DNA of 64,000 bases from Diplodia intermedia (taxonomy: Eukaryota; Ascomycota; Dothideomycetes; Botryosphaeriales; Botryosphaeriaceae), in the NCBI GenBank assembly GCA_021495925.1, contig JAKEKT010000009.1:186001-250000 (forward strand). The letters run 5' to 3'. This document shows, one piece after another, positions 45,196 to 57,246 of the stretch (positions are counted from its first letter, which is position 1; each line of letters begins with the position of its first letter). The translations under genes and the position numbers were made by a program. The notes below the pieces were generated by a model. The model did not search any database. It saw only the letters and a list, made by a program, of their open reading frames with translations, and was not told where the DNA came from.

Positions 45196-47309
45196 TGTGA
45201 CTGAAGTGAATTGAGGGCGCAGCTGACACTGATGGATTGGGGTGGGAGCTGTCAATGGAAGGGCCTGCTAGGGTGCAACCGAGGAAAAGAAGACACAGCC
45301 GGCACGTTTGATGGATCCGGCGGGGAAGGCTATAAGATGTCCGGCATGCCTGTCCAGAGCCACGCGAGCAAAAAGGCGAGAGCTCGCCACGCACACGTGG
45401 CTCCGCAGGCCCATTACTCGTGACGGACGAGGAGAAGTCCGTCGATTGCTGCAGGATGTATGAAGTCCAAGGGTCATCTGCAATTGGCCGTTGTTCATCA
45501 ACCCATTCGGTTAGGTTGCGGCGTGGTGGCTAGCGAGCTTGCAGATGGGGGACCCCCACCGCCATGGCCGATCCGATTGGGGGCGGATGCACCGCAGTTC
45601 CTGCCTGATGGCCTCGCAAGAGACGAGCATCTTCACGCGCGGATGCGGCTCGTGAAGAAAATGCGGGTGTGACTGGGCGTGCAGTAGACGGATGCCCAAG
45701 CGGACAAGGGTTGAGCTGGCGGATTGATATCCGGCTTGGCGGGATTCGACGTTTCTGGACGCGCACGATGCCGATTTCATAAGGGGCGTAAACCGGTGGG
45801 GCCCCCGGTTTCATGTACAGGCATCCCGTGCCGACGCCAAGAGAGCGGAACCGGCGCCAGGGGCCCCTGCGCCTGCCCAGGTCCAGAACCTCAGCGAAGA
45901 TAGCCGACGCCGTGGATTGTCGTCTCCTGGCTGCCTGCCCATCTCAGTCCACGATGCGCGTTGCTTTCTTGATGGGCGTGTTCGGCGGTGTGCGCGTCGA
46001 ACGATGGACTGACTCGACGGCGACTCCGGAAGGAAGGAATGCTCCCGGCCACGACCTGGCGGCTCCTTCGCACGACCGGAGTGTCAACCCGTGGCTCCTG
46101 CGGCAGATTTGTTGGTGAAACGAGCCAGCGGGCGCAGATCCGAATTGGCAGCTGGTTAGTAGAATCCTTCCCGGCTGCAAGCTCACGCCAGCGGCGGGCC
46201 GGGAAATGCTTGACACCGCGACGGCGTACTTAGCGGCGCTCCACAAAAGTAGGCGGCGGAATGACTAAGTCCCCGGGCACTCGGCCTTATACTTGTTAGG
46301 GCGCTGAAGGATCTATAGATTTGCACAACTAATCCACGAGTCAATAGGACGATGATCCCGCCGACTCGTGGCAGCAGCATCAGGGGCTCCCGCTCACTTC
46401 GCAACTGCACTTCTGCATGCGCCTGCCCGAATCCCTGCCCCGGCCAAGCCGTGCCTGTCCTCGCCGCAGACCAGCATCCTGCGGGCATGCCCGTTTTCGG
46501 GTCACTAGCCACCGTGCCGGCTACAAGACCGACCGGGAGTGCCTGCATCAACTTCCGTTCTGCCGCGTCACAGCCTCTGCCAATTTAAGCCCTTCTTCTC
46601 GCTGTTCCATGCTTAGTGGGAGGCCGTACATGTCGCTAGCCCAGGACCCATTGCCATTGCCGAACGGACCGAGCAGGCCCGCATCAACAACGGGCACGCA
46701 GCGAAGCATCGCGAAGCATCGCTAAAGGGCGGTATCCTGGTATTCTTCCACATACGTCGCAGGACACGAGAGTCAGTTACCGCTCGATACCAACTCTGTA
46801 AGCGAGCGTTGATCCTCGCAACGGCGATCAACGTCGACGGACTACGTTGTACTGCTCTGTTGTCCTAGACGATCCGAACAAGAGTCAGGGAGGTGCATCT
46901 GCGCGATGCTGATCTTGTGCGCAAATCTAACAGATAGGAATGCGGTGCAGCTCGATCGGCAAAGGATTGACCCAACTCACGGCAGTGTCAGGCGCAGATA
47001 CACGAAGCATGGTCCACTCTGACCTGATCTCTCAACCGCAGTTGTCAATCGTGCCTTTCGATATCGAACACATGATATTGGTACGTGGGTAGCGAAAGGA
47101 GACGATATTGGCCGGTGGCATGTGCGGACTCATCATGACTCGAGGTTTTGTGGAAGAGATTATTTCGAAGTGGAGTGAAGCTCCATGCATGAACCTGGGT
47201 ATACTAGAGTTTCGAACAAGAAGCGATGGACAAAAGAAAAGTCGTGAATTAAGCGCCGCCAGTGTGAGAGCCCCTGTCCAAATCAGGACTGTCAAAGATC
47301 CTCCCTTTA
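45196..47309. other. Gene-poor stretch, 2.1 kb
   Basis: Promoter side of the transporter, then sequence without supported genes or recognisable transposon remains. Confidence 0.4.
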
Positions 47310-48608
47310 CTACCTGGCGTGCGTCTGGTAGGCAGTGTGCTGCACATACTCCCTGCTCACGCTCGTGTCGGAAACATCGTCGTAAGTGACGTTGACTTCC
47401 TGAACTCGCTGGATTCCTTCGTGGCTGCCCTTGCCGGTGCCCAGGATGCTTCTGTCGCTGTCGGCATCGGTGCGGACCGAGGCCTTTCCAGCTTGGGAGC
47501 TGTACGTGGGATCCGTAGCCTTCTTCGACGCACCGGGCATGTAGTCGAGGTTGATGGCGCCGTGCTCCGTTCTCGAGGCCGAAGCGAATCCGCCCTTGGA
47601 CTGCGAGTGCTTGTAGTAGTTGCCGTAGCCGGACGAGCTCTGGCCGGTGACGCGTTTCCAGAGGGGACGGAGCGCGGGCATGGTGACACAGATGATGGTC
47701 AAGGTCAACTCGGAAAAGGTCCAGCATACACTGTCAGAACAGGCGTCTGCTTTGGTCAGTCTTCGTTATGGGCAGCCATGAGGGAGCATCGACATACAGA
47801 GATAGTCGGCCGAGTTTGACAGGGCGCTCAGCGTAGTGGTACGGACAATGCCACAGACTCCTGCAATCACACCAAGAGACAAGGACACGCAGATGGTGAT
47901 TTTCTCCTTCTTCCTCATGTTGAGCTGCCAAAGGACCATCCATGGGAAGATTGCGAGGAAGAAGTCCATGGCAGCGGACCAGACGCAGACAACTGTTGCA
48001 ATAACCGTGAGGTTCATGTGGTACGTTCCTTTCACGGCCGGGTTCCAGAGAGCTTCCACGGGCGTGACTTGGGCAAACACGGCTACGCAGAGTAGGATGC
48101 TGAGTCCCATCATGGTGATTATCCAGAACCAGAGGAGGACGTAGTGCCTTGACGCGTGGGTTAGCTAGGAAACGGTCGAAGGTGGAGAAAGTCGTACCAG
48201 GTCTTGTTGAGAATACGGATCAAGAAGACGGCAACAGCGCACTTGCTCGTGCCCATGGCGATGGAAATGACAGACTGGCCCATGAGGAAGGCCTTCATGC
48301 CGATGGAGAACTCGGTCAAGGGCGTGATGTTGGCCATGTGGATTCCGAGTCCATGCTGGGCGGAAATGGTGCAGATGATGGAGAAAGCAAACATCAACAG
48401 CTGCGTCCAAGGTCAGCTGCGAAGGCTATGGTGGGGGAAGACCAAGACGCACCCAAGTGACAACCAGCAGCCAATCATCCCAGCCAACTTGACCTCCGAT
48501 TTTGCTTCTCGTCCAGTAACGCAGCGAGATGATGGTGGCGGCCAGCAGCGACTCGATCCACAAGACAGCCAGGACTTGGGGGCCCTTCTGCTGGATGGCA
48601 AGCGTCAT
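47310..48608 (-). CDS. PTH11-like seven-helix membrane protein (fungal rhodopsin-like domain)
   Basis: Four exons (48608-48453, 48400-48198, 48147-47798, 47746-47310) give 381 aa. The family pattern is clear: helix 1 followed by LRYWTRSKIGG and the hallmark GWDDWLLVV, then LLMFAFSIICT, FLIRILNKTWHYVLLWFWII, an extracellular loop with VTPVEALWNP, and the helix 6-7 region joined by the third intron (ADYLYACSDSVCWTFSELTL). No CFEM cysteine domain precedes the helices. The cytosolic tail is Ser/Gly-rich. Members include Magnaporthe Pth11, which senses surface cues; most have no known ligand. Location should be the plasma membrane. Confidence 0.88.
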
Positions 48609-51600
48609 GGCGTCAGTGGAGTAAGGTTCACAGTTCCCTTGCAGACGCCGACGGAAGGGTTGTCGGAATATATTTTCAGTTGCATCCTTCCGGGTAGCCA
48701 AGGTACTTAATCTGACGGGGGAGAGGTAGCCGCGCAGCTGGGACGCCGGTAGCTGGGCATACCCCAGCCGCAATGCCATCTCTCTTCTGCAGAGGCAGTC
48801 ACAGGCCACTGGCGCGCCGTTGACGATCCCTGGGCATTGGCCCCGTGCCCTGGCAGGCGTCCTTGCGACAGATTTGATTTTGGAGCCGGACCAACAGCGC
48901 TTCGCAGCCGGCGGCCATTTCCCACGCAGAGGGGAGCACTGCGAGTAATGACGCGTTCCTGGAGGATGGCGTGAAGGGCGGCCGCTGGGGCCCTGAAACC
49001 TCGCTTGGCTGCAGCCCGGCATTTCCAGCGGGTAGTCTCCCGCACGTTGCGGGAGCGGCGTCGCCGGCGGGCGCGCGAGTCGGCGCGATCATGGCTGCGG
49101 TCGTCTGTGCTGTCGAGGGGGGAGGGCGGGAGAGGCGGACGGCGGACGGCGCAGTGGGGGCAAAGGGCAGGTGCAGCGGCAACGACATCCGTGCACGAGC
49201 CGTTCGCCGTCGGTCGTTCCTGCGCACCAGGGAGAAGATCGTCGAGGGCCCGGCGGGTCCAACCGCGGCCGCGGATGACTAAGGCACAGCCCCACTGCCG
49301 CCCGGCGTTGCACCAGCGAGTCGTATGCACACGCACATACAATGCATAGGGGATTCCGGTTCGAGCGCTTGCCAAGGACGCAGCTGAATCGCGAGACGCG
49401 CACCGCCGAGCCTGCGCCGTCCGCCTGCCGCAAGCAGCAGCGGGTGCGTACGCAGCACGGCGGCGTCGATGGCGATCGGGCGTGAGGACGCGTAAATCAC
49501 CTCGCAGAGATGGATGTTTCTTGAGATCGCTCATCATCGCCCCGAGATCCTACTGGACGGCCGGTCTAGATGCTCGTCACGCACCCGACAATCACCCACT
49601 GCGGCGGCCCGATACACTTGCATGCATCCTGCCGTCGAACGTTACATGACTTCTGGGCCCGTCGCCGTCGCTGTCGAAAAACAAAAGCGTGAAGCTGTGG
49701 ATCCCCAGCAATTTCCCCGTCCATGATCCGTCGGGAGATTTTCTGATTGGCGCGCCCCGTACGTAGTTTAATAAGGCAGGGGCGGGTAGCTCTACGCAGT
49801 ATAGCGACTGTGCTGTTGTATGCATCCTGCGCCTCGCCCCAAACGGCCCGTGTTGGGTGACGATCTCCTGACTGCCACTTCTCCCTCACCGCACCCCATC
49901 TTTCCAAGGAATTCCGTACGTCCGCTGCTCGCTTATATCCGCAGGAATCAGCCAGTACCATGTCTGACTCTTGAGGCTGAAGGAACGATGGGGAAATGCA
50001 TTGGCAACTTCCCCTTCTCCCTGCCCCCTCTCTTTCTGGCCCGATGCAATGGCATTGTCCAGCGAGCAAATGCACATCACCGCAACGGTACAGAGGCCCC
50101 AGCAGTTGGGTTCGCAGAACCCCTCTGCATGCAAGCCGACCGTTGAGACGTGGGATTGTGAAAGACGTGCAGCCCAGCCCGCAGACATCCGTGCCATCCA
50201 GGAGGGTCATGGACCAACGCGTCCCGACCGCCAGAGGGGCGGCGCCTCCTGTGACGGCGAGCGATCCGAGTCGCCAGTTCGCCGTCATGCGTGTGATGTG
50301 GCGGCAAGGTGAGATTTTTCCTTTAAGACGTCCGTCGCGACGCCACTCACGGATGTGACTGTTGCTCCTTTTCTTCTCTGGGACGCAGCCGCTGCTGTCA
50401 CATTGTATTGTTCTCCCTGTTTCGATGGCCAAGCTCGTGCGCGGAGCCCCGTGTCGAAGTGACTGAGCTGCAGTTGTTGGTCTTGTAGCTGCAATTAGTG
50501 GGAAGATCGAAGATGGCAGATCCATCAAAAGGGGTGTTGAGCATTTTCCAGTGATGGGAGGAACTCGAGTGGCATCGTGGCATCATGGCATAGGAGAGCA
50601 ATTTCACATTGCTTTCGGCTGTAGAAAGGGACTATAGGAGGACACTCGACCGAAGCCTGGCTTGCGTCTGTTCTTACATGTCTTACAGGTCTTTTGACCG
50701 TGAAGAGCAATGGTTGCTAGTGGATTCGACCTATCACATTGTCGAGAGGAGCACAGCCGTCGCCTATTCTGGGACCCTGCTATTCTTCGCCCCAGCCTTC
50801 GGCTACAATGCCTTGCCGTACATACGGCAAACGTAGTTGTAAGACAATCCAAAACCTCTGTTCACAATTTTAGCCTCACTTATGCAACTGATATCAACAT
50901 GTGCTTTGCATGGGCAATGTAAGACACTTGCATGAGGCCTATACCATTGCCGAGAGTCGGGCGCAGTCGAAGGCCACTTTAAATTAAGAGGCCGAGACCA
51001 ATCCCACGGGGGGCCTCGACTGATCTAAAATCGTGATGTGATAGTGCATGGGGTAGGCAGAGCTACTTCCGTATGCTACTAGAAGTAAGGCGGGATTGGA
51101 TTGCTTGAGCGACGGCCGTTTGTTGCTGTATGCATCGAGAAGAGAGTGGTTTCAATTAGCGCGGAATTCGGTCTCTAAGAAAACTGTATGGCCGTGAATG
51201 ACATCAGTGTAGTGACCCCGCTTTCATATCGCAGCACGAGGCGAAAGCGAGTCACTGTGCCCTACAGTCGGGATGAATCATTCTGCAAAATCGGCATCTT
51301 CAGCCCCACACTCTCCAATGCCACCGCAACACTAATATTAGGTCCAATGCCCGATCGACCGCACCAGGCATCTCTGCCTAAGATCTCACGCAAGATCTGG
51401 ACCTGGCCCTTTTCAGGGTCCAGTTGGTTGATATCCTTGCTCGAAGGTGGACTGATCACGGCACTTTGTACTTCGACGGCAGTTGTGCTGCATCCTTCCT
51501 CTGCGAATGGCGTGATCCGACTGCTTTCGCCTGTTGACCAGCGTAAGTTGGATCGAAATCCCAGTAGGGCTGGGTGAGACGGAGGTCGCGTCATCGACCA

Positions 51601-52746
51601 ACCAAGGGTAGTGGTTGTGTCTGGAGGGGAAGCAGGATGCTCGGAGCACATGCTTTCAGCCTCACCGTAGCCCTGCGAGCTCGCGTTGGAGAGCTGAGCC
51701 CTGAAGCGGTCGCGTCTCCCGAAACCGACCACAACTTTGTGCGACAGGCCAGCTCGACGGCGGTTTCCGAACAGACCATGTGCGACAGTCCCTCTGCCGA
51801 GTGCTTGAAAGGTTGAGGCGCTGGAAGACATGCAAGATGGACCCTTTGAAGTACATTGCCGAGAAACGATTACAAGTGCCCACATAAGAGAGCACGCAAT
51901 GCATGTTTTGTAACTCTTAAATCGCGATTAGGGCCCGCGAAGCCTGGCGGCAGAGGGAGTGCTTGCTGGATGTCGAGTCCGAGTTCTCGTCTTACGTCAG
52001 AGAAACGATAAGGGCAGTGCGTTCTCGTTCCCCGGCAGGGTTTATTTGGCGCGTGCATAAAGAACAAAGAGACATTGGATACCAGCTTTCTTTTCCAACC
52101 GAATCTCGGTTTTCGTCACGGTGACGGATCGACATCACGAATCGTCACAAAGCTTGGTGTTCCTACGGAAAAACAAATAACATCACGAGGACAGAGCCGC
52201 ACTGCCACAGGGCTGCCTCTTCCAGACGGTACATGGCTTGGGATCTACTACAGCACGATAAGGTTCAATCTATTGTGCATATTAGGTGTGCAGTGGGGCT
52301 TATTGCCCCGCGGCGTTGCGTCGTACACCACGCTTCCGCTTCCGGCGAGCACCGTAAGGCAGATGGGCTCGAAGCAGGCAGCGGCTCCGCCTTGACCACT
52401 ACAAGCCTCAGTGGCACAAGGCAGGCCGGAGGCGTGCTAAGCCGAGTCCGATCCAGCAGGTCTGATTGGTCGCCAGTCTACCTTGGGAAGGGGGCGTTCA
52501 TGCTCCACACTGTCTGACCAGCTCGTAAACAACTGCCTGTGATTGCCACGGAGGCGTAGTATGGTTGCGCCAAGAGCCGCAGTCAACGGTGTCGGCGCAA
52601 ACCATTCCGCGATTGGTGTCTGACCCATGACCCCACACCGAGACGGTATGCCATGCATTAGCTTCAGAGGTGTAACGCAATGGGAAACCTGAGTATATGG
52701 ATGCTACGGCAGCCTTGTTTCTGGCAAAGCACATTTTACCTTGAAC
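48609..52746. other. Gene desert, 4.1 kb
   Basis: The longest gene-free run in the window. Several long frames (for example 49566-50528 and 51262-51885, both minus) lack natural composition, domains or splice-linked partners. No terminal repeats, transposase or tRNA was seen. Local GC varies, higher at 48.8-49.4 kb and lower at 50.4-51.2 kb. Confidence 0.4.
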
Positions 52747-53931
52747 ATGATTTCAGCACAGCATCCTTATACACAGCTCCCCAAACTTCGCCGGAAGTGG
52801 ACCGAGGAAGAAGACCGAGTACTGCAGAGGGAATCCGACCTACAAAGTGAGTTGCCACATCGCCCACAGCCTCGGAGCCCTTACCAACCGTGCATATAGA
52901 GAACCAAGGAGGTCCATCCGACTGGAAGACAATCGCCAAAAAACTACCGGGCCGCACGAATAAAGACTGTCGGAAGCGGTGGAACAAGATCCGCGCATGT
53001 CTCGCCAAAGGGCCATGGTGCTTTGCCGAAGATGAGATCCTGAAAGAGGCAGTGAGGATACACGGACTCAGGTATGTTCTTGCACACAAGGAGTTGATCA
53101 GTGTCTGACACCCCCCACGGTGGATCGAAGTGTCACGCATAGTCAAGACCCGCAACGCAGACCAATGTGCGAAGAGGTGGCGCTACGCAATCGATCCCTC
53201 CATCGACAGGAGCGTTTGGCGACCGGAAGAGGATGATGCCCTGGTCCTTGGGGTGGCGCAATACGGCAAGGCCTGGAGGACGATATCCGAACGTTTCTTG
53301 CCCACCAGATCGACGACGGATATCAAAAACAGGTATGCCATCACTCCACCTCGTAGATGCACCTTCTGACTTCAGCAGATATGTTACCATCGTACGCTAC
53401 AGGAAAAAGCTCGAAAGATCATCACAAGTGACCGATCTCGAATCAAACGATGGTCTGGGCTTCCCTGATATGCCTGGGGCATTGAGCACATCGTCTCCAT
53501 TTTCCACCGCTTCGAACCTTGACCAGCACGACCTCCTACAGCCAAATGAGATCTACCACACTCCCGACATGAATCCTTGGCTGGTACAATCCATGAACAC
53601 AAGCGGACACAATACTCAACCTTCCCAAAACTTTGGAATAATGGAAAACGGCATGAGCCAGACCAACAATTGGCCTGCGTGCAGTGCCTCGAATACCAAC
53701 ACATTTCCTTGGAGAGTTCCGACACACCAACCTAGTGCTTCAGAACCTCTGGATTGGCTGACGGGAGCGGGTATGTGGACCAGAGGTTTCGGAGACAGCA
53801 GTGGACTCACACAACCGGACCTGTATCATTGTCCTGATCTCCTCAGTGTAGCAGACCAAGCAATCGAGCTGCCTGTTGTTCACTTTGACTGGCAGGTCAA
53901 GCCATGGCAAGGATTCTCATACGATTTTTAA
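52747..53931 (+). CDS. Three-repeat Myb-like DNA-binding protein with an odd intron
   Basis: Proposed exons 52747-52846, 52900-53071, 53120-53332, 53379-53931 give 345 aa. Three SANT/Myb repeats are visible: R1 RKWTEEEDRVL..DWKTIAKKLPGRTNKDCRKRW; R2 GPWCFAEDEILKEAV..WIEVSRIVKTRNADQCAKRW; R3 VWRPEEDDALVLGV..AWRTISERF..STTDIKNR. Each keeps the spaced Trp residues. The C-terminus is Asn/Ser/Pro-rich, a possible activation region. The problem is intron 2: the donor GTATGT is good, but the only join that restores R2 ends the intron in CACG rather than AG, and the unspliced frame hits TGA at 53106. It is either a rare GT-CG intron or a broken acceptor. A nuclear location is expected. Confidence 0.75.
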
Positions 53932-54432
53932 GTACATTTCATACGCTGCCATGAAAAAGGCTGTACGCAAGTATATATCAGGACATCTCCCATAGCCCTT
54001 TTCCATCTTTCGCTGGGCAAATTGATGTAAACGCCGGAAGAGAAAGAAACAAAGTGGTAACCAGAAAGTCACAGGCTGGCGATGATTGGGGTTTGGCGAA
54101 GATCAGGCTATCGCCGGGTATCTACATTCTTTGTTTTTGCCGCGCAAATTATCCATCGTTTTTTTTTTCTGAAGTGCGCTGAATACCAGAGCTTTTTATT
54201 TAGACATGGTATCTCTACACGTCACTTGTTGCAGTTGCAGGAAGTATGAAAACAGTACAACTCACGTGACTCGCAATCGCTTTACTTGAGCTATTTATAG
54301 CGCCGAGGGACGCGTCGTCGTGCCGCCACCTCTTCCTTCGCGTCGACCCGCAGCGGGGCCTCCTCTCAACAGCACCAGCAATTGACGACGCGTCCAAATT
54401 CGGCACGGAAAGAAACATAGGAGAACGACGAT
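53932..54432. other. Intergenic, 0.5 kb
   Basis: A T-rich stretch after the Myb gene, then the 5' flank of the next regulator. No motif singled out. Confidence 0.4.
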
Positions 54433-55831
54433 ATGCCCACCGGCGGTCTGGATAATGGCAAGGCTTTACGTAGAACGCATCGGAAGTCGCACAAGGGATG
54501 TGCTTTTTGCAGGCGGCGAAAGATAAAGGTAGCTACGAGCCCTAATTGTTTGCACGAGCTTTGATCAATCCCCCCTATTTGAGTCCATGTGGTATAGGCC
54601 CCGCTTTCGATCACAACACACGCGGAGATGGAGTGTGAATTGACTGACTGTTTCCAAGTGTGACGAACGAAAGCCTGCGTGCGCTAACTGCGTCAGGCGA
54701 AGCATCTCCTGCCAGTATAGGCATGACACTACTGGTCAGTCGCCGGCCGAGGGAAATATCCAAGTGGGGCAAGCCGAAGGTCAACAGTTGCCATCCCCGT
54801 CGCCATCTACTTTGGCCGGACCGGCCCGGTCTGAGGCACCAGGCGCAGAAACAAATACTACCGCTCACCAGAGCCAATCGCCTAGCGCCCCCTCGAGCCA
54901 ATCCACACTGAATCTTACCGATCTGGAGCTCTTACATGCTTGGCAAAACTCAACGGCGCCTTCCGTGGCGAACTTCGTCTCAAGAATAGACACGGTACTT
55001 CCCTTTTTCCGCGTCACCCTCCCCGAAATCGGCTTCTCCTACCCTTTTGTCCTCCACTCCGTTCTTGCTCTATCCGCCATACATCTCGCTCGCTTCAAGC
55101 GCGGCCGCGAGCAGTTCTACAGGCTGGAATCCGAGCGCCACTGGAACCAAGGCTTCTCCATGGCTACCTCACAGGTTGCACAGGTCAACGACGAGGGCTA
55201 CCACGCCTTCTTCGTCTTCTCCATGCTCTCGTGCATGTACAAGCTGGCGACAGGGCCGACACCCGGTGACTATCTCGCCTTCAGCGAGCAAGGGCACGAG
55301 CCGCCAGAGTGGCTCATATACTACAAAGGATACCACTCCTTTATGATCCTTGGCATTGACGCGATGCGACGAGGGCCTCTCGCGGAGCTGATCGAGTGCG
55401 GCTCTCAGACAACCCGCCCGTTCTTCGCCCCGACCGAGTCCACCGACCCGGAGCCCATTGCTGAACTGCGAAGGCTCTGCGACAGCACCCTCGGCACCGA
55501 GGACGTCAAGCATTCCCTGTACAAAGCAGCCGTCGACGGTCTCTCGCGCTGCTTCTCAATCATGCCTGGCGGAAGACACCATGGCGATTTCAACATCTTC
55601 GTCTGGGCGCTGAACATCCCGCAGGACTTCATCCCCTGCATCCAGGAGCGAGAGCCGATGGCGCTGGTCATCTTCGCTTACTTTGTCGCGCTGCTAAACG
55701 AGCTTTCGGCGTGGTGGGTGATGGACGGCTGGGTCAATCACCTCATGGCTGGTATCTGGGACGCGTTGTCGGCGGGGAGGAGGCCGTGCATCCGGTGGCC
55801 GATGGAGCAGACCGGATGGCTCCCGCCCTGA
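54433..55831 (+). CDS. Zn2Cys6 transcription factor (Upc2-like layout)
   Basis: Two exons (54433-54528, 54659-55831) give 422 aa. The zinc cluster (residues about 23-50) reads GCAFCRRRKIKCDERKPAC followed by ANCVRRSISCQY; the intron falls exactly between KIK and CDE, a frequent position in this class. A Ser/Pro/Gln linker leads to a Fungal_trans_2 domain beginning LTDLELLHAWQNSTAPSV, with IGFSYPFVLHSVLALSAIHLA. This layout matches sterol-uptake-control type regulators (Upc2/Ecm22 relatives), but the group is large and sterol control is not implied. It lies next to the Myb gene on the same strand. Confidence 0.88.
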
Positions 55832-56762
55832 ACCGACATTACCACAGATTCGCGAAGGATTCGTGTTCCGAGATCCGAAGGAAATGTAGGGCTTATAGGG
55901 GCCGACCAACTGCGATGCTGCTGCGCTTGCCATAATCACTTTTACACCCATTCGAGACTAGGAGGACAATACTCCACGCGTCGCTTAAAGAAGGGTATTG
56001 GAAGATCATGAGCGAAGTGTATGAGAAGGATTGGCAGCAACGGCGACAGTTTAAAAATAACTGTGGCGGTGGCTTCGCAGCCCTAAGGTCTAATCTCCAG
56101 AGAGCTCGAAAGCGAGGACGCTACACCAAAAGTAGTCCTTCCAGGTGGGGTTGTCGGAGCCTCCGGTGCTCTGTCGTGGCGCAACGGGAGTCCCGCCGTG
56201 CGCCGTACGCCGTGCGCTTTGCGCTTTGCGCTTTGCGCCCTACGCCTTACGCTTTGCAGTCGCCCACGGTCTGCGCCCCCACACCTTTGCGCTTCACGCA
56301 TTCGCATTCCTGCATCTGGCACATACGCGCGCGCACACACACCAGTGGGATTTCGCATCCGCAGCCACAGTATCCACTGCTGTCCCCTGTTGAAACATCA
56401 TATCGAAAGTTTGTTGGCGGAGCCCTACATAAACGATGCGCTGTACTCTGCTTTTGGCACCATCATTCTTGGCTCATCATTCGCTTTCTACCTCGCCATA
56501 CACCTTATAATACCCAAGCCGCTCGGCTTCTCACGTTCCTTTCGTTTATCCGCTTCAACTCCTCGACCTTCGTTCCTACGTCATCCAGAGCATCACGCAG
56601 AAAAAAGAGACATACTCTCGCTGAGAGAGCTTCCACTCCACCTGAAGACGCTCTACGAACTCTATATTCTTCTCATATCGATCTTCGGTATGTACCCGTC
56701 ACTTCTCCGCCCACCCGGTCTCCGCTAACGATGATTTGCGCACAGATCGCACGCTCGTCACG
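55832..56762. other. Intergenic with leader intron of the microprotein
   Basis: 931 bases. It holds a heptanucleotide-rich tract and, near the right end, a probable leader intron (donor GTATGT at about 56689, acceptor CACAG at about 56746). The upstream frame is open but of random-looking composition. Confidence 0.4.
56193..56258 (+). repeat. GCGCTTT-type heptanucleotide tract
   Basis: Imperfect tandem 7-base units (GCGCTTT, GCGCCGT and variants) over about 65 bases in the presumed leader region of the microprotein gene. Confidence 0.75.
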
Positions 56763-56894
56763 ATGGAAACCTTTGCCCAGATCATTATCGTGTTCCTCAT
56801 CTTCGTCGTTGGAATGGCCCTCATCATCGGCATCTATCAAGGCTTCAAATCGGTTCTGAGTGGCAGAAAGAGAGCGCCAGTGAGCCAAGTTTGA
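56763..56894 (+). CDS. 43-residue single-pass membrane microprotein
   Basis: A short ORF starting METFAQIIIVFLIFVVGM, with one hydrophobic helix (about 6-26) and a basic tail (SVLSGRKRAPVSQV). It begins just after a well-formed 5' leader intron, which argues that it is expressed. In the joined leader the frame is also open upstream (SIFDRTLVT before the Met), so a longer protein is possible. The family is not recognised. The natural hydrophobic helix and basic end look like a real inner-membrane or ER microprotein rather than chance. Too short for default gene callers. Confidence 0.5.
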   Translation: METFAQIIIVFLIFVVGMALIIGIYQGFKSVLSGRKRAPVSQV

Positions 56895-57012
56895 AGGCTT
56901 ACATTCGGTCATGGTGGAGTCATAGGAGTAAGGGGGGAAGAAGGGAGCGGTAGGGAACCATCGACCTATACCTACACTGGCAGTTACATTAATACCCTTC
57001 CCTGGGGAGAGT

Positions 57013-57043
<31 letters not shown>

Positions 57044-57246
57044 TCTCAGGGCAACACCGAGCAACAACTGGAAGCAAGCGCGTCTACCATCCACACATCA
57101 CCTCTATCCATGCAACAAGGCTTGCTTTAGCCAAAGAGAAAACGATTCATTCTAGCATTCTACTTATTCTCGCTCGAATCATGTCTCAGCTATGCCAAAT
57201 AATCATTAAATCATTCCCAGTTCATTCATTCATAGCGCATGTGCTC
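56895..57246. other. Convergent 3' region
   Basis: 352 bases with a (GA)n tract; no gene seen. Confidence 0.45.
57022..57043 (+). repeat. (GA)n microsatellite
   Basis: Dinucleotide tract in the 3' flank of the microprotein gene. Confidence 0.85.

Noticed and set aside
49566..50528. 320-codon open frame on the minus strand
   Set aside because: Composition is not protein-like and no family motif is present.
51262..51885. 207-codon open frame on the minus strand
   Set aside because: Part of the sequence looks natural, but there is no recognisable domain or exon structure. Kept only as a possible remnant.
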